From the NCBI RefSeq assembly GCF_000710915.1, contig NZ_BAUA01000062.1:1-64000 (forward strand): DNA of 64,000 nt, in the 5' to 3' direction. The DNA comes from Nocardia brasiliensis IFM 10847. Its GTDB lineage: Bacteria; Actinomycetota; Actinomycetes; Mycobacteriales; Mycobacteriaceae. Of the stretch, positions 54,833-63,587 are shown piece by piece. The notes beneath the pieces were generated by a model. It was not told the origin of the DNA. It made no database searches and worked only from the letters and a program-made list of their open reading frames with translations. The translations under genes were made by a program, and so were the position numbers. Position 1 is the first letter of the stretch, and every line of letters starts with the position of its first letter.

Positions 54833-55975
54833 TCAGAATCTGAGCAGTGCGGTTTCGATCTGCGAGCCGGGCCCCATGGTCATCAATATCCCGTAGTCAC
54901 CGGGACGGACCACCCGCTCGGCGAGCAGTCGCTGATAGGAGAACAAAAACGACCCGCTGGAGAGATTTCCGTAATCGCGCATAACGCTGACGGTGTGCCG
55001 CACATCGTGCCCGGTGAGCCCGAGATTGATTTTCACGGCGTCGATGACCTTCTTGCCGCCGGCGTGCACGATCCAGTGCGCGATGTCCTTGCGCCGCAGC
55101 CCGTTCTCGATGAGCAGGCGGTCGACGACGATCTCCACGTGCGCGCCGACCTCGTACGGGACTTCCTTGTCCAGGTAGAAGCTGAACTTGCCGGCGTCCT
55201 CGTCCCAGTCGTAGCGCATGGCCCCGACCGCGTGCGTGATCATGTAGCTGCGCTGGGCCAGCAGCGCGGGCGCGCGCTCGGCGGCGGGCGCGAGCGATTC
55301 GGGTGCGAGATCCGTGCCGATCGCCAGCGCCGCCGCGCCGTCGCCGAACAGGCTGTTCACCACCGCCGTTCGCAGCGTCCCGTCGAAAACGTAGGCCGCC
55401 GAACACGTTTCCGAGCAGGCCAGCATCGCCAGCTCGCCGGGATGGGCCGCCGACCACGAGGCCGCGGCGGTCACCCCGTTCAAACCGGCATTGCAGCCCA
55501 TGCCGACGACGTCGAGGCGCGCGGTATGCGCCGAGAGCCCCAGCTCGTTGATCAGCAGCGCGCTGAAGCCCGGCGTGAGGAAGCCCGTGGTGGTGACGGC
55601 CACCAGGTATCCGATGTCGCGCACGTCCCGGCCCAGCTCGCCCAGGCAGGCTCGGATCGCCTGGGCGGCCGCGTGCACGCCTTCCCTCCGGTGTTTGGCG
55701 AGCAGCTCCCCCTGTGTCTCGACCCGATAGTTGCCGTCGGCATCGCGGGGCGGCAGCACGAGGTGCCGGGTTTCGATTCCGCCGTTGAGAAATATGCCCC
55801 TGATTTTGGGGTCGGATATATTCAGCAGCTCGACCAGTTCGCGTTGGCTGTAGCGGGTGGACGGCGTTGCGGTCGCCACGCCCAACAATCGCGGATAGGA
55901 CGGTTCCGCCGGAAATTCTACCCGGTCCGTTTTCGCATCGAACTCGTCGATGCAGTATTGTTCGAGTGCACTCAT
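54833..55975 (-). CDS. dpgA: Type III polyketide synthase DpgA
   Basis: 380-aa chalcone-synthase-fold enzyme: nucleophile Cys161 in GMGCNAGLNG, His about 303 in WIVHAGGKKVID and Asn about 336 in RDYGNLSSGS. DpgA condenses four malonyl-CoA units into 3,5-dihydroxyphenylacetyl-CoA with DpgB and DpgD. The dpgBCD genes directly downstream separate it from ordinary alkylresorcinol synthases. ATG at 55975; a TTG 24 bp upstream is less likely. First gene of the block; long promoter region before it. Confidence 0.9.
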   Translation of the reverse strand: MSALEQYCIDEFDAKTDRVEFPAEPSYPRLLGVATATPSTRYSQRELVELLNISDPKIRGIFLNGGIETRHLVLPPRDADGNYRVETQGELLAKHRREGVHAAAQAIRACLGELGRDVRDIGYLVAVTTTGFLTPGFSALLINELGLSAHTARLDVVGMGCNAGLNGVTAAASWSAAHPGELAMLACSETCSAAYVFDGTLRTAVVNSLFGDGAAALAIGTDLAPESLAPAAERAPALLAQRSYMITHAVGAMRYDWDEDAGKFSFYLDKEVPYEVGAHVEIVVDRLLIENGLRRKDIAHWIVHAGGKKVIDAVKINLGLTGHDVRHTVSVMRDYGNLSSGSFLFSYQRLLAERVVRPGDYGILMTMGPGSQIETALLRF

Positions 55976-56399
55976 GAGTCGCGTCCGATCCGGCGGCAAA
56001 GGTGCACTTCAGTTGTTGAATTGAGCAGATTCGTCGCACATGCGATAGACATGCGTCTCCCCCAGAAAATTGCTGATTTCAGTCGCCGACAACGACTCGA
56101 CGTTGTTCGACGCACCCCCGAGCATATTTTCGCTTCGACACGAGACTAGCAGCCCCCCTACAGCCCCGCAATAACAAAAGACGATACTCGCTACCGCCTG
56201 GAAGTACCCGCACTTCCTGGTTTATACGTTGTGCCGCAACAGGTTTCGACAGGCCATCGCGGTCACCGGCGAGCAGTCGCCCCGAGAATTGAGGGCAGAC
56301 AACGCAGGCGAATATGCCCCCGATATCGCAATACCAAACCGGTCGTTTGATTGTTGAACGGTGGGCAACCGTGCCCCGGCCGCCCGCCTACCGCGCTGG
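55976..56399. other. 424-bp AT-richer region between the P450 gene and dpgA
   Basis: Noticeably lower GC than its surroundings. Contains ACAACG-N6-CGTTGT (56089-56106) and two looser GTTG/CAAC pairs (56228-56240 and 56353-56369) that may be operators for a cluster regulator. Short frames here have no support. Both flanking genes read leftwards, so this is the dpgA promoter. Confidence 0.55.
56089..56106. promoter_or_regulatory. Inverted repeat upstream of dpgA
   Basis: ACAACG, six bases, CGTTGT: a perfect dyad 114 bp before the dpgA start in AT-richer DNA. A candidate operator; no regulator gene adjoins. Confidence 0.35.
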
Positions 56400-57581
56400 T
56401 CAGCGCGCTGTGACCGTGGTGGGCAAGGCCGCGAAACCCCGGTTGTTCGACGCGTGGATGCGGCGCACACCGGCGGGATCGATGTCGTAGTCCGCGATCT
56501 TGCCGACGATCTCGGTCAGCGCGACGCGCAGCTCCAGTTGGCCGAGGTTGGCGCCGAGGCAGTGATGCCTGCCGCTGCCGAACACCAGCGCAGCGCCGGT
56601 GTCGCGGTCCAGGTCGAACTCGTCCGGCTCGGCGAAGACCGCGGGATCCCGGTTGGCCGACCCGGTCAGCAGCAGCATTCGCGCACCCGCGGGCACCGTC
56701 GTCCCGTGCAACTCGAACTCCTCGGTCGCGGTGCGCAGCGCGGTCTGGGTGGCCGGGTCGTAGCGCATGCCTTCGGCGATCCAGTCGTCGATCCGCCCGT
56801 CGAAAGCCTTGCGCCGCTGGTCCGGGTGCCGCCAGGCGGCATGCCAGAGGTTGCCGAGGGTGAGCATGGTGGTCTCGATGCCCGCGCCGACCAGCAGGAT
56901 CAGCACGCCCACGATCTCTGCCGGGGTGAGCCGGTCGGTGCCGTCGGCCGCGTCGAGCAGGCCGGAGAGCAGATCGTCGCGCCGATCCTTGCTACGCTCG
57001 ATGGTCAGTTCGGTGTAGTAGCCGATGAGGGCGCCGATCGCCTGGATCGCCTCGGGCCGCAGGTCGGTGGACTCCTCGTCGGAGTACATGATCTCCATGC
57101 CGAGCTTGCGGATCATCTCGCGGTCGCGCTCGGGCACACCGACCAGTTCGGAGACCACGTCCGTCGGATAGGGGCCGGCGAATTCGGTCATCAGGTCGAA
57201 TTCGCCGCGCTCGAGCAAGGGCTCCAGCAGTCCACGAGCGATCTCTCGCAACCTCGGTTCCAGTGCCTGCACCCGGTGCTGGGTGAACGCACGCACCACG
57301 AGTCCGCGCATGCGGGTGTGCCGCGGCGGGTCCATCGCGACGAAGGAGAACATCTGCTCGGCCTGCGGCCCCCAGAACGCCGGCTCCATCCGAATCGAGC
57401 CGTTGGCGCTCGAGAAACGATCCGAATCCCGTAGCGCGGCAAGAATATCCGCATGCCGCGAGAGCGCCCAGAAGTCGTCGGCCTCGTTCCGGTAGACCGG
57501 CGCCTCGGCGCGCAGCCTGGCATAGGCCGGGTACGGGTCCTCGTGTACGGCGAAGTCGTACGGGCTGTAGTGCAGTGGCAT
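56400..57581 (-). CDS. Cytochrome P450
   Basis: 393 aa, soluble class I type. Oxygen-binding helix GAGIETT (232-238), ExxR in EGMR (270-273) and haem loop FGSGRHHCLG with Cys341. The ATG follows GGGAGG by eight bases. Same strand as the dpg genes and 424 bp upstream, so it could hydroxylate or couple their phenolic product; equally it may be independent. No ferredoxin gene adjoins. Confidence 0.88.
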   Translation of the reverse strand: MPLHYSPYDFAVHEDPYPAYARLRAEAPVYRNEADDFWALSRHADILAALRDSDRFSSANGSIRMEPAFWGPQAEQMFSFVAMDPPRHTRMRGLVVRAFTQHRVQALEPRLREIARGLLEPLLERGEFDLMTEFAGPYPTDVVSELVGVPERDREMIRKLGMEIMYSDEESTDLRPEAIQAIGALIGYYTELTIERSKDRRDDLLSGLLDAADGTDRLTPAEIVGVLILLVGAGIETTMLTLGNLWHAAWRHPDQRRKAFDGRIDDWIAEGMRYDPATQTALRTATEEFELHGTTVPAGARMLLLTGSANRDPAVFAEPDEFDLDRDTGAALVFGSGRHHCLGANLGQLELRVALTEIVGKIADYDIDPAGVRRIHASNNRGFAALPTTVTAR

Positions 57582-57676
57582 GATGGACCCTCCCGGGGCG
57601 GCGCGACGTCACCCTCGCTACTGGTTCGCAACTCGAGCTGACATGATGACCATAGTCGAGATGAATTGAGGGCGTT

Positions 57677-58486
57677 GTGGACTCGGAATCGACAGCGGCG
57701 AGAATCGACGTCTCCAAGCCGCACCCGGCGCGCCGGTACGATTACTGGCTCGGCGGCAAGGACAATTTCCCCGCCGACCGGGAGTCCGCCGACATGGTCG
57801 CGCAGGCCTTTCCCACCATCCGGCTGGCCGCGCTGGAGAATCGCAACTTCCTGCGCCGCGCGGTCGGCTACCTGGCCGACGCCGGAGTCCGGCAGTTCCT
57901 CGACATCGGCGCGGGGCTGCCCACCGCGGGAAACGTGCACGAGATCGCGCAGGACATCGCCCCCGAGGCGCGCATCGTCTACGTGGACAACGATCCGATC
58001 GTGCTCGTGCACGCCCGCGCACTGTTGAACAGCTCCCCCGAGGGCGCGACGGCCTACCTCGACGCCGACATCCGCGACCCCGACCGCATCCTCGGCCACC
58101 CGGACCTGCTCCGGGTGCTGGACCTGGACCAGCCGGTGGCCTTGATGCTGGTGGCCATCATGCACTTTTTGACCGACGACGACGGTCCCTACGAACTGGT
58201 CCGCAAGCTGTGCGGCGCATTGCCCTCGGGTAGTTACCTGGTGATGTCGCACGCGACCAGCGACCACCTCTCCCCCGACGAACTCGCCGAGAACAACGCG
58301 GCCAACAAGCGCAGCGGCGTCCCGTTCCGCTTGCGCACCACCGAGGAGTTCGCCCGCTTCTTCACCGACCTCGAACTCGTCCCGCCGGGCATCGCTTCGG
58401 TGACCGCGTGGCGGCCCGAGGAGTATCGGCCGCACCCGCGCGCCGAGGCGGTGTCCATGCTCAGCGCGGTCGCCCGCATCCCCTGA
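57677..58486 (+). CDS. SAM-dependent methyltransferase (Methyltransf_19 family)
   Basis: 269 aa: N-terminal PHPARRYDYWLGGKDNFPAD is diagnostic of this actinobacterial family; the SAM site is RQFLDIGAGLPTAGNVHE, with YVDNDPIVLVHA after strand 2. Function of the family is not established. GTG start with GAGGGC upstream, divergent from the P450 gene (95 bp). Could tailor the cluster product by O-methylation, but such genes are very common in Nocardia and Streptomyces. Confidence 0.87.
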   Translation: MDSESTAARIDVSKPHPARRYDYWLGGKDNFPADRESADMVAQAFPTIRLAALENRNFLRRAVGYLADAGVRQFLDIGAGLPTAGNVHEIAQDIAPEARIVYVDNDPIVLVHARALLNSSPEGATAYLDADIRDPDRILGHPDLLRVLDLDQPVALMLVAIMHFLTDDDGPYELVRKLCGALPSGSYLVMSHATSDHLSPDELAENNAANKRSGVPFRLRTTEEFARFFTDLELVPPGIASVTAWRPEEYRPHPRAEAVSMLSAVARIP

Positions 58487-58600
58487 CCGGGCCGGTGTGC
58501 GGCGGGCGTGGCCTGCGAACTTCGTTGCGCGATCGGCCTTCCCGGACCGCCGCGCTTTACTGAACAACCGACCAGGTGTGGGCGCCGTGCCGCCGAGCGG

Positions 58601-58606
58601 TACCGT
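58601..58606 (+). promoter_or_regulatory. -10 box for a leaderless epimerase mRNA
   Basis: TACCGT, followed by seven bases and the ATG at 58614, spaced as for transcription starting on the start codon. No Shine-Dalgarno sequence. Confidence 0.4.
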
Positions 58607-58613
58607 CCTCCCC

Positions 58614-59534
58614 ATGACTCCGCCACCGTCCGGACAGCAGTTCTCCATCGGCCACGGGGAGCAACGGGCGGTGATCGTCGAGGTCGGCGGCGGGATCAGG
58701 GAGTACCGCGTCGGTGACCGCGACGTACTCGAGCCCTATGCCGTCACGGCGATGTCGGACGGCGGCCGCGGCGCCGCACTGATCCCCTGGCCGAATCGGC
58801 TGGCCGACGGCAGGTACCGGTTCGACGGCGTCGACCACCAGCTCGCCCTGTCCGAACCCGGCAAGCAGAACGCCATCCACGGGCTGCTGCGCTGGCGCCC
58901 GTGGCGCGCGACCGAGCACGAGCAAGACGAGGTCACCATGCGGGCCACCCTGCACCCGAGCAAGGGTTACCCGTTCCAGCTCGAACTCGCCATCCGCTAC
59001 GCGCTCTCCGACCAAGGCCTGACGGTGACCACGACGGCGAGCAATCTGGGAGACACGCCCGCGCCGTACGGCTGCGGCCACCATCCCTACCTCTCACCGG
59101 GCACCGGCCCGATCGACGCGGCGACGCTGGGCTTCGCGGCCGAGACCAGGATCGTCAGCGACCCGGACCGGCAATTGCCCGTCGGCACCGAACCCGTGCG
59201 AGGCACCCGGTTCGATTTCGCCGCGCCGAAGCCGATCGGCAGTGTGCCGATCGACCACCCGTTCACCGATCTGGCCCGCGACGAGCACGGCCGCGCCTGG
59301 GTGCGATTGCAGGGCGCCGACGGGGCGGTCGCCGAGCTGTGGGTCGACGACTCCTACCCGGTGATCCAGTTGTTCACCGGTGACACGCTGCCCGCGCCGC
59401 GGCGGCGGACCGGCCTGGCCGCGGAACCGATGACGTGTCCGCCCAACGCCTTTCAGAGCGGTGACCGGTTGATCCGGCTGGCCCCCGGCGACACCGTCGC
59501 GACCCGCTGGGGCGCACGGCTGACCCGTCCCTGA
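58614..59534 (+). CDS. Aldose 1-epimerase-like protein (GalM fold)
   Basis: 306 aa: WPNRLADGRYRFDG, KQNAIHGLLRWRPW (catalytic His likely in AIHGL), YGCGHHPYL with the second His, and LAAEPMTCPPNAF containing a likely Glu base. It is a mutarotase-fold enzyme that interconverts sugar anomers; the exact sugar is unknown. The frame upstream of the ATG is Arg-rich and non-coding. Confidence 0.85.
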   Translation: MTPPPSGQQFSIGHGEQRAVIVEVGGGIREYRVGDRDVLEPYAVTAMSDGGRGAALIPWPNRLADGRYRFDGVDHQLALSEPGKQNAIHGLLRWRPWRATEHEQDEVTMRATLHPSKGYPFQLELAIRYALSDQGLTVTTTASNLGDTPAPYGCGHHPYLSPGTGPIDAATLGFAAETRIVSDPDRQLPVGTEPVRGTRFDFAAPKPIGSVPIDHPFTDLARDEHGRAWVRLQGADGAVAELWVDDSYPVIQLFTGDTLPAPRRRTGLAAEPMTCPPNAFQSGDRLIRLAPGDTVATRWGARLTRP

Positions 59535-59660
59535 CCCCGGCCCGGCTCACCGCGTGAGTTCTGCTGTGGACGAACGCGCTGCGAGCGCACCGTCCGCGCC
59601 GGGTAATCTCGACGGAGCCCGCGCCGGGCGGAGGGACCGTGCGCAACCGCGCCCCCGAGG

Positions 59661-60812
59661 ATGGTCTCTGTGAAGTACGTGCCCCGCGTCGCCCTGTTTC
59701 TGGCGATCCCCGCAGTGCTGTTCCTGTTGCCCTGGTGGACGCTGGTCGCCGCGCCGAGCACGGGCGCGGGGCCGCTGTTCTGGCTGGGCACCGCGCTGTT
59801 CGGCCTCGGTTTCGCCGTGCTGCCCGCGGCGATGTTCCTCGGGCACGGCCCCGCGCAATCGGATGCCGCGTCGATCGTGGGCGACACCCTGCTCGGCGCG
59901 ATGTGGGTGGTGTTCAGCTGGTCGGTGCTCGGCAATGTCGTCGGTCTGGCGCTGGCCGTCGGCGGGATGTCCGATCCGGCGCGCTCGCGCGTCGTCGCGG
60001 CCGGCGTGTTCGTGATCGCGACCGCGCTGGTGGCGTGGGGCGTGTTCGAGGCGCGACGGGTGCCCCGGGTGCGCACGGTCGAGGTGCCGATTCGCGGTCT
60101 CGGCCCCGGGCTCGACGGATTGCGCCTGGTGGTCGTCACCGACACCCATTTCGCCGCGCTCGACCGACTGCGCTGGTCGGAGAAGGTGGTCGACGTCGTC
60201 AATGCGCAGCGGCCCGATATCGCCTGCCATGCGGGGGATCTCGCGGACGGGTCGGTGGCGAAGCGGCACCCGCAGGTCGATCCGCTCGGCAAGGTCGACG
60301 CGCCGCTGGGCCGGTTCTACATCACCGGCAATCACGAGTACTTCGGCGACGCGCAGGGCTGGATCGAGCACATGACCTCGATCGGCTGGCAACCGCTGCA
60401 CAACCAGCACGAGACGGTGACCCGCGGCGGTGACCGGCTGGTGATCGCGGGCATCGACGATCCGACCGGTGTCGCCCTGCCCGGGCACGGCCCCGATCTG
60501 CGCACCGCGCTGACCGGCGCGGACCGGACGGTGCCGGTGGTGCTGCTGGCCCATCAGCCCAAGCAGATCACCGACACCGCGGCGGCGGGGATCGATCTGC
60601 AGATCTCCGGCCACACCCACGGCGGCCAGATCTGGCCGTTCCACTACCTGGTCCGGCTGGACCAGCCGGTGGTGGCCGGACTGAGCAGGCACGGTGCGAA
60701 CACCCAGCTCTACACCAGTCGCGGCACCGGCTTCTGGGGTCCGCAGCTGCGCGTCTTCGCCCCCAGCGAGATCACCGTCCTGGTGCTGCGCACCGCCCCG
60801 GCGACCGGGTAG
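59661..60812 (+). CDS. Membrane-anchored metallophosphoesterase
   Basis: 383 aa: four membrane helices in the first 125 residues, then a calcineurin-like phosphoesterase domain with VVTDTHF (DxH), HAGDLADG (GD), ITGNHEYFG (GNHE), LLAHQPKQ and ISGHTHGGQIW (GHxH). All metal ligands are intact. The short domain and membrane segment resemble YkuE/YaeI-type UDP-diacylglucosamine hydrolases or related exported esterases. Start ATG at 59661 or GTG at 59670. Confidence 0.87.
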   Translation: MVSVKYVPRVALFLAIPAVLFLLPWWTLVAAPSTGAGPLFWLGTALFGLGFAVLPAAMFLGHGPAQSDAASIVGDTLLGAMWVVFSWSVLGNVVGLALAVGGMSDPARSRVVAAGVFVIATALVAWGVFEARRVPRVRTVEVPIRGLGPGLDGLRLVVVTDTHFAALDRLRWSEKVVDVVNAQRPDIACHAGDLADGSVAKRHPQVDPLGKVDAPLGRFYITGNHEYFGDAQGWIEHMTSIGWQPLHNQHETVTRGGDRLVIAGIDDPTGVALPGHGPDLRTALTGADRTVPVVLLAHQPKQITDTAAAGIDLQISGHTHGGQIWPFHYLVRLDQPVVAGLSRHGANTQLYTSRGTGFWGPQLRVFAPSEITVLVLRTAPATG

Positions 60813-60950
60813 CCGCGCACGGCGCTCGCCTCGCGAAGGTCGGCGAAACCGCGCCAAGATCGGTTTTGCGGCCTAAACTCCTCCCACCACTGCAGTCCTC
60901 GGCAGGATCGGTGAGTTGGGTTGCGGGGTATCGCGTTTCAGGAGGCAAAA

Positions 60951-62045
60951 ATGGGCAGGTTGCTACGCACCCTCACCGCCGCCGGTGTGCTCGTGCTGAC
61001 CGTCGCGGCGTGCGGTAGTCCGCCCGCCGAACAGGACAAAGCCGGTGAACCGGGCGCCAAGGACTTCAAGGCGTGCATGGTCTCGGACTCCGGCAAGTTC
61101 GACGACAAGTCGTTCAACCAGACCTCCTTCAAGGGCGTCACCGACGCCGTCGCCGCGCTCGGCATCTCGAAGGCGCAGTTGGAGTCCAAGTCCGACAACG
61201 ACTACCCGACCAACATCAACACGATGGTCCGGCAGAAGTGCAACATCATCGTCACCATCGGCTTCAAACAGGGCGACGCGACCTACGCCGCCGCGAAAGC
61301 CAATCCGGACATCGACTTCGCGATCGTGGACTACGCCTACACCGACACGCAGAAGAACCCGCCGCTGCCGAACCTGCAGGGGCTGACCTTCAATTCCGCC
61401 CAGCCGTCTTTCCTGGCCGGTTATCTGGCCGCGGCGCAGACCAAGACCGGCAAGGTCGGCACGTTCGGCGGCATCAACATCCCCACCGTGGCGATCTTCA
61501 TGGACGGCTTCGCCGAGGGCATCGCGCACTACAACAAGGTGAAGAACAAGCAGGTGCAGCTGCTCGGCTGGGACGCGGCCACGCAGCAGGGCGTGATCAC
61601 CAACGACTTCCAGGACAAGAACATCGGCAAGACCAAGGCCAACGATCTGATCAGCCAGGGCGCCGACATCGTGCTGCCGGTGGCCGGCCCGGCGGGTCTG
61701 GGCGCCCTGGAAGCCGCGCATTCCTCGGGCGGCAAGGTCCTCGCGATCTGGGTCGACACCGACGGCTGTGTCAGCGCCGCCGAGTACTGCTCGTCGCTGC
61801 TCACCAGCGTGGAGAAGGCGATGGACGTCGCGGTGCAGAAGGCGATCACCGACGCCTTCCACAAACAGTTCAGCAACCAGCCCTATGTCGGCACGCTGGC
61901 CAACAAGGGCGTCAGCCTGGCCCCGTACCACGAGTTCGACGCCGTCGTACCCGCCGAGCTGAAGAGCGAGATCACCGCGCTGGCCGCCGATATCGCGGGC
62001 GGGAAGATCACCCTGGCCTCGAAGGCCCAGCCCGCAGCCAAGTGA
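60951..62045 (+). CDS. BMP-family substrate-binding lipoprotein (nucleoside type)
   Basis: 364 aa with lipobox VAAC (Cys about 21). The mature protein is a BMP/PnrA-type receptor: SGKFDDKSFNQTSFKGV, GFKQGDATYAAAK, GYLAAAQTKTGKVGTFGG and GWDAATQQG. Family members bind purine nucleosides. GGAGG six bases before the ATG. First gene of an ABC importer with the ATPase and permease following. Confidence 0.92.
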   Translation: MGRLLRTLTAAGVLVLTVAACGSPPAEQDKAGEPGAKDFKACMVSDSGKFDDKSFNQTSFKGVTDAVAALGISKAQLESKSDNDYPTNINTMVRQKCNIIVTIGFKQGDATYAAAKANPDIDFAIVDYAYTDTQKNPPLPNLQGLTFNSAQPSFLAGYLAAAQTKTGKVGTFGGINIPTVAIFMDGFAEGIAHYNKVKNKQVQLLGWDAATQQGVITNDFQDKNIGKTKANDLISQGADIVLPVAGPAGLGALEAAHSSGGKVLAIWVDTDGCVSAAEYCSSLLTSVEKAMDVAVQKAITDAFHKQFSNQPYVGTLANKGVSLAPYHEFDAVVPAELKSEITALAADIAGGKITLASKAQPAAK

Positions 62046-62072
62046 GCCGCGGCCGTCACCACGGGGAGCGAT

Positions 62073-63587
62073 ATGCGGCTCGAATTACGCGGTCTCACCA
62101 AGCGATTCGGTTCTTTGCTGGCCAACGACCACATCGACCTGGTGGTCGAACCGGGCGAAATCCACTGCCTGCTCGGCGAGAACGGAGCGGGCAAGAGCAC
62201 GTTGATGAACATGCTCTACGGCCTGCTGCAACCGGACGAGGGCGAGATCCTGCTGGACGGCAAGGCCGTGACCTGCCTGTCCCCCAGCGACGCGATCGAT
62301 GCCGGAATCGGCATGGTGCACCAGCATTTCATGCTCGTTCCGGTGTTCACCGTCGCGGAGAACATCATCCTGGGCCGCGAACCGACCAAGGGGTTCGCCG
62401 CCGTGCTCGATCGCGCGGCCGCGCGCCGGCAGGTGCGCGAATTGTCCGAGCGGTACGGGTTTCCGGTGCGCCCGGACGCGCTGGTCGCCGATCTCTCGGT
62501 CGGTGAGCAGCAGCGGGTGGAGATCCTGAAGGCGTTGGCCAACAACGTCGAGGTGCTGATCCTCGACGAGCCGACCGCCGTGCTCACCCCGCAGGAGATC
62601 GACGAATTGATCGAGGTGCTGCGCGCCATCGCGGCGAACGGCACCTCGATCATCTTCATCACGCACAAGCTCAAAGAAGTCACCCGGATCGCCGACCGGA
62701 TCACCGTCATCCGCCGCGGCAAGGTGGTCGGCACCGTCGAACCCGGCACTGCCGAAACGGATCTCGCGGAACTGATGGTCGGCCGGTCGGTCGAGCTGGT
62801 GGTCGCCAAGACACCGGCCGCGCCGACCGGCCCCACCCTCGTCGTCGACGGGCTGACCGTGGTCGACGCGGCCGGCGCTGTCGTCGTGGACGACGTGTCG
62901 TTCCGGGTCGACGGCGGCGAGATCGTCGGCATCGCGGGCGTGGTCGGCAACGGCCAATCCGAGCTGGTCGCTGCGCTGCTCGGGCTGCGGACACCGGTGG
63001 CGGGCACCGTGGCCGTCGGCGGCTGGCAGGTGGTGGGCCGCACGCCGCGCCAGCACCTGGCGGCCGGGATCGGCTATGTGCCGGAGGATCGTTCGCACGA
63101 CGGCATCATCGGCACGTTCAGCGTTGCCGAGAATCTGGTGCTCGATCTGATCGACCGTCCGGAGTTCTCCCGGCACGGCGTGCTCTCCCCGGCCGCGGTG
63201 AAACGCAATGCCACCCAACGGATCGCGGAGTTCGACATCCGCACCGGGTCGATCGCCGACCCGGTGCGCACGCTGTCCGGCGGCAATCAGCAGAAGGTGG
63301 TGCTGGCCCGGGAGCTGTCCCGGCCACTCGAGGTGCTGATCGCCGGGCAGCCGACCCGCGGCCTGGACGTCGGATCGATCGAGTTCGTGCACAAACGCAT
63401 TGTCCGCGAACGGGATCAGGGCACCGCGGTGCTGATCGTCTCCACCGAGCTGGACGAGATCTACGCGCTGTCGGACCGCATCATCGTCATGTACCGGGGC
63501 CGCATCGTCGGCATCGTCGGCCCCGACACCCCGCGCGATCGGCTCGGCCTGATGATGGCGGGCGCCGCGCCGGAGGAGGACGCATGA
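62073..63587 (+). CDS. ABC importer ATP-binding protein, two domains (nucleoside/sugar type)
   Basis: 504 aa with two nucleotide-binding domains. First: Walker A GENGAGKST, signature-like LSVGEQQRVEILKAL, Walker B LILDEPTAVLTP. Second: degenerate P-loop GVVGNGQSE, LSGGNQQKVVLAREL and a VLIAGQPTRGLDVGS Walker B lacking the usual Asp-Glu pair. This asymmetry is normal in CUT2/BMP-linked ATPases. GGGGAG before the ATG; the stop overlaps the permease start as ATGA. Confidence 0.93.
   Translation: MRLELRGLTKRFGSLLANDHIDLVVEPGEIHCLLGENGAGKSTLMNMLYGLLQPDEGEILLDGKAVTCLSPSDAIDAGIGMVHQHFMLVPVFTVAENIILGREPTKGFAAVLDRAAARRQVRELSERYGFPVRPDALVADLSVGEQQRVEILKALANNVEVLILDEPTAVLTPQEIDELIEVLRAIAANGTSIIFITHKLKEVTRIADRITVIRRGKVVGTVEPGTAETDLAELMVGRSVELVVAKTPAAPTGPTLVVDGLTVVDAAGAVVVDDVSFRVDGGEIVGIAGVVGNGQSELVAALLGLRTPVAGTVAVGGWQVVGRTPRQHLAAGIGYVPEDRSHDGIIGTFSVAENLVLDLIDRPEFSRHGVLSPAAVKRNATQRIAEFDIRTGSIADPVRTLSGGNQQKVVLARELSRPLEVLIAGQPTRGLDVGSIEFVHKRIVRERDQGTAVLIVSTELDEIYALSDRIIVMYRGRIVGIVGPDTPRDRLGLMMAGAAPEEDA

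Noticed and set aside
54833..55975. dpgA read as an alkylresorcinol or chalcone synthase
   Set aside because: The immediate dpgB, dpgC and dpgD partners point to the 3,5-dihydroxyphenylacetyl-CoA pathway.
56222..56470. 82-codon minus-strand frame between P450 and dpgA
   Set aside because: Overlaps the P450 end, lacks a ribosome site and has shadow-like composition.
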